From Roseovarius sp. A-2 (GTDB lineage Bacteria; Pseudomonadota; Alphaproteobacteria; Rhodobacterales; Rhodobacteraceae): 64,000 nucleotides of DNA. Positions within the stretch are counted from its first letter, which is position 1. The number at the start of each line of letters is the position of its first letter. Below, piece by piece: positions 63,227 to 64,000 of this stretch. A program made the position numbers and the translations under genes. The stretch covers positions 606,843 to 670,842 of the forward strand of contig NZ_BDIY01000001.1 of the NCBI RefSeq assembly GCF_002072155.1, in the 5' to 3' direction. A model generated the notes under the pieces. It searched no databases and was not told the DNA's origin. It was given only the letters and a program-made list of their open reading frames with translations.

Positions 63227-63877
63227 ATGAAATCTAACGGATCTAACCAACAAGGAGGAGGCTTCGCTTTTCTCCAATCCCTATGGCCTGATCTGTTCGC
63301 TCTGGCAGTCGAGGCAGAGAACGCCGTCAATAGTATGCCTGATTTTTCCGCATTGCGATTGCGGGGCTTTACCGAGGCGATGGTCGTCCATATTTTTAAA
63401 TACATCAACCTGCAGTTAATTGCCGAAGAGAGCCAGTTTGATCGCTTGAAGGTTCTTGAAGAAGATGGATATTTAAACTCCGAGATCCTTTCGAAATTTC
63501 ATACGATCCGAAAGCTTGGGAACAAAGTTGCCCATAACGGATCAGTTTCGACGTGCCAAGCTGATAGCCTGCTCGAGGATGCATGGTCACTCGCCGCATG
63601 GTTCTGTCGCTTCATGCGACCTGAAATCGACTGGCTGACGCCAGGGCGTACTGTGTCCTCGGAGCCGACACCGAATGTGGTAGATGCCCACGAAATCAGC
63701 CCAGCGGCGCCTGAACCATGGGGAATCGTAACGCGATTTCCTGAAGAGCGGGTTAAGCGTATTCATGAGCAAGCCAATGCGGCTTTGACGCAACTTGATC
63801 CAGAGGTTCGTCAATTACGAACACAGATCACTTTACGCGAAGCCTTCGATGTTGAACTCAATGAGGATCAAGAGTAA
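63227..63877 (+). CDS. DUF4145-like protein
   Basis: A 216-residue protein starting at ATG 63227, two codons after a TTG. Residues about 20-130 (LFALAVEAENAVNS, LQLIAEESQFDRLKVLEEDG and the closing HTIRKLGNKVAHNG) are a helical DUF4145-type domain. This domain is the N-terminal part of many HsdR-type restriction or helicase proteins. Here it ends with a tail of about 90 residues and no helicase domain. It may be a free domain or a remnant. Lower GC than the core suggests transfer. Confidence 0.65.
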   Translation: MKSNGSNQQGGGFAFLQSLWPDLFALAVEAENAVNSMPDFSALRLRGFTEAMVVHIFKYINLQLIAEESQFDRLKVLEEDGYLNSEILSKFHTIRKLGNKVAHNGSVSTCQADSLLEDAWSLAAWFCRFMRPEIDWLTPGRTVSSEPTPNVVDAHEISPAAPEPWGIVTRFPEERVKRIHEQANAALTQLDPEVRQLRTQITLREAFDVELNEDQE

Positions 63878-63937
63878 CCGCGCCATTGGCACCGCCTGCC
63901 TGACGCTTGGGCAATGATCTAAGATACGTGTTTAACT

Positions 63938-63953
63938 ACGTCGTTAGCGACGT
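63938..63953. repeat. Small inverted repeat near the window end
   Basis: ACGTCG-TTAG-CGACGT is a perfect six-pair hairpin without a T tract, flanked by partly matching TAAGA and TCTTA. It lies just before the putative transposase start and could be part of an insertion sequence end or a terminator for the DUF4145 gene. Confidence 0.4.
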
Positions 63954-63972
63954 GTCTTATGCGGGGTCTTTG

Positions 63973-64000
63973 ATGCGTGGAGAAGTTCTTGGGTTGGAGC
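63973..64000 (+). CDS. Possible N-terminus of an IS66-type TnpA protein, cut by the window edge
   Basis: The last nine codons read MRGEVLGLE, like the start of IS66-family TnpA proteins in Rhodobacteraceae, which continue ERRRRWS. Only nine residues are visible, so this is tentative. If right, an insertion element starts at the right edge of the island. Confidence 0.3.

Overview
The window is high-GC alphaproteobacterial chromosome. It most resembles the Rhodobacteraceae (Roseobacter group) in its paired gap genes, SelD fused to an NADH-dehydrogenase-like domain, aa3-oxidase subunit IV microprotein, single-domain ModE, SdhAF4 and many ATGA start/stop overlaps. No taxonomic marker allows a firmer call.

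Layout. 1-3 kb: coaD and two type I GAPDH genes, both with LacI-type palindromes upstream. 3.2-6.6 kb: an orphan branched-chain amino-acid-type ABC exchanger core (livHMGF) without a binding protein. 6.5-14.9 kb: CbiX-like chelatase, DksA-like protein, cysE, a lipoprotein, oxidase subunit IV, MBL hydrolase, DmdC-like acyl-CoA dehydrogenase, Sua5, AzlCD. 14.9-19.1 kb: a translationally coupled molybdenum-cofactor operon fdhD-mobA-mobB-moeA, in which MoeA carries a DUF429-like N-terminal domain. 19.07-19.92 kb: a decayed bciA (divinyl chlorophyllide 8-vinyl reductase) pseudogene. 20.0-27.9 kb: a complete form I aerobic CO dehydrogenase cluster coxC-coxM-coxS-coxL-coxD-coxE-coxF; CoxL has the diagnostic AYRCSFR loop. 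28-35.6 kb: monomeric isocitrate dehydrogenase, MFS pump, K+ channel, DsbA-like oxidoreductase, acyl-CoA ligase and a divergent XRE-cupin regulator. 35.6-38.8 kb: an isolated sugar transferase and an SLC13/RCK permease. 38.9-45.2 kb: selD fusion, modABC, modE and mnmH, which joins selenium activation, molybdate uptake and tRNA selenation. 45.3-58.9 kb: class III aminotransferase, folB-folP, a secreted DsrE protein, a truncated phosphate transporter, ctaD (with an FNR-type box), rlmJ, a degenerate DgoK-like protein, dapB, sdhAF4, rsmB and an AI-2E-family permease.

From 59.1 kb a tRNA-Ser(GGA) gene is followed by accessory DNA: a DUF3883 protein with a nuclease-like motif, a large serine recombinase operon with DUF2924, a hexanucleotide repeat, a DUF4145-like protein and, at the very edge, what looks like the first codons of an IS66-type TnpA. 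This is probably a genomic island.

Functional theme: molybdate uptake (modABC/modE), cofactor assembly (mobA, mobB, moeA, fdhD, coxF) and a molybdenum hydroxylase (CoxMSL) lie within about 30 kb. CO oxidation would supply electrons to a respiratory chain that includes the aa3 oxidase (ctaD). The bciA remnant suggests an ancestor that made bacteriochlorophyll. Everything here is read from sequence and motif memory; no database search was run.
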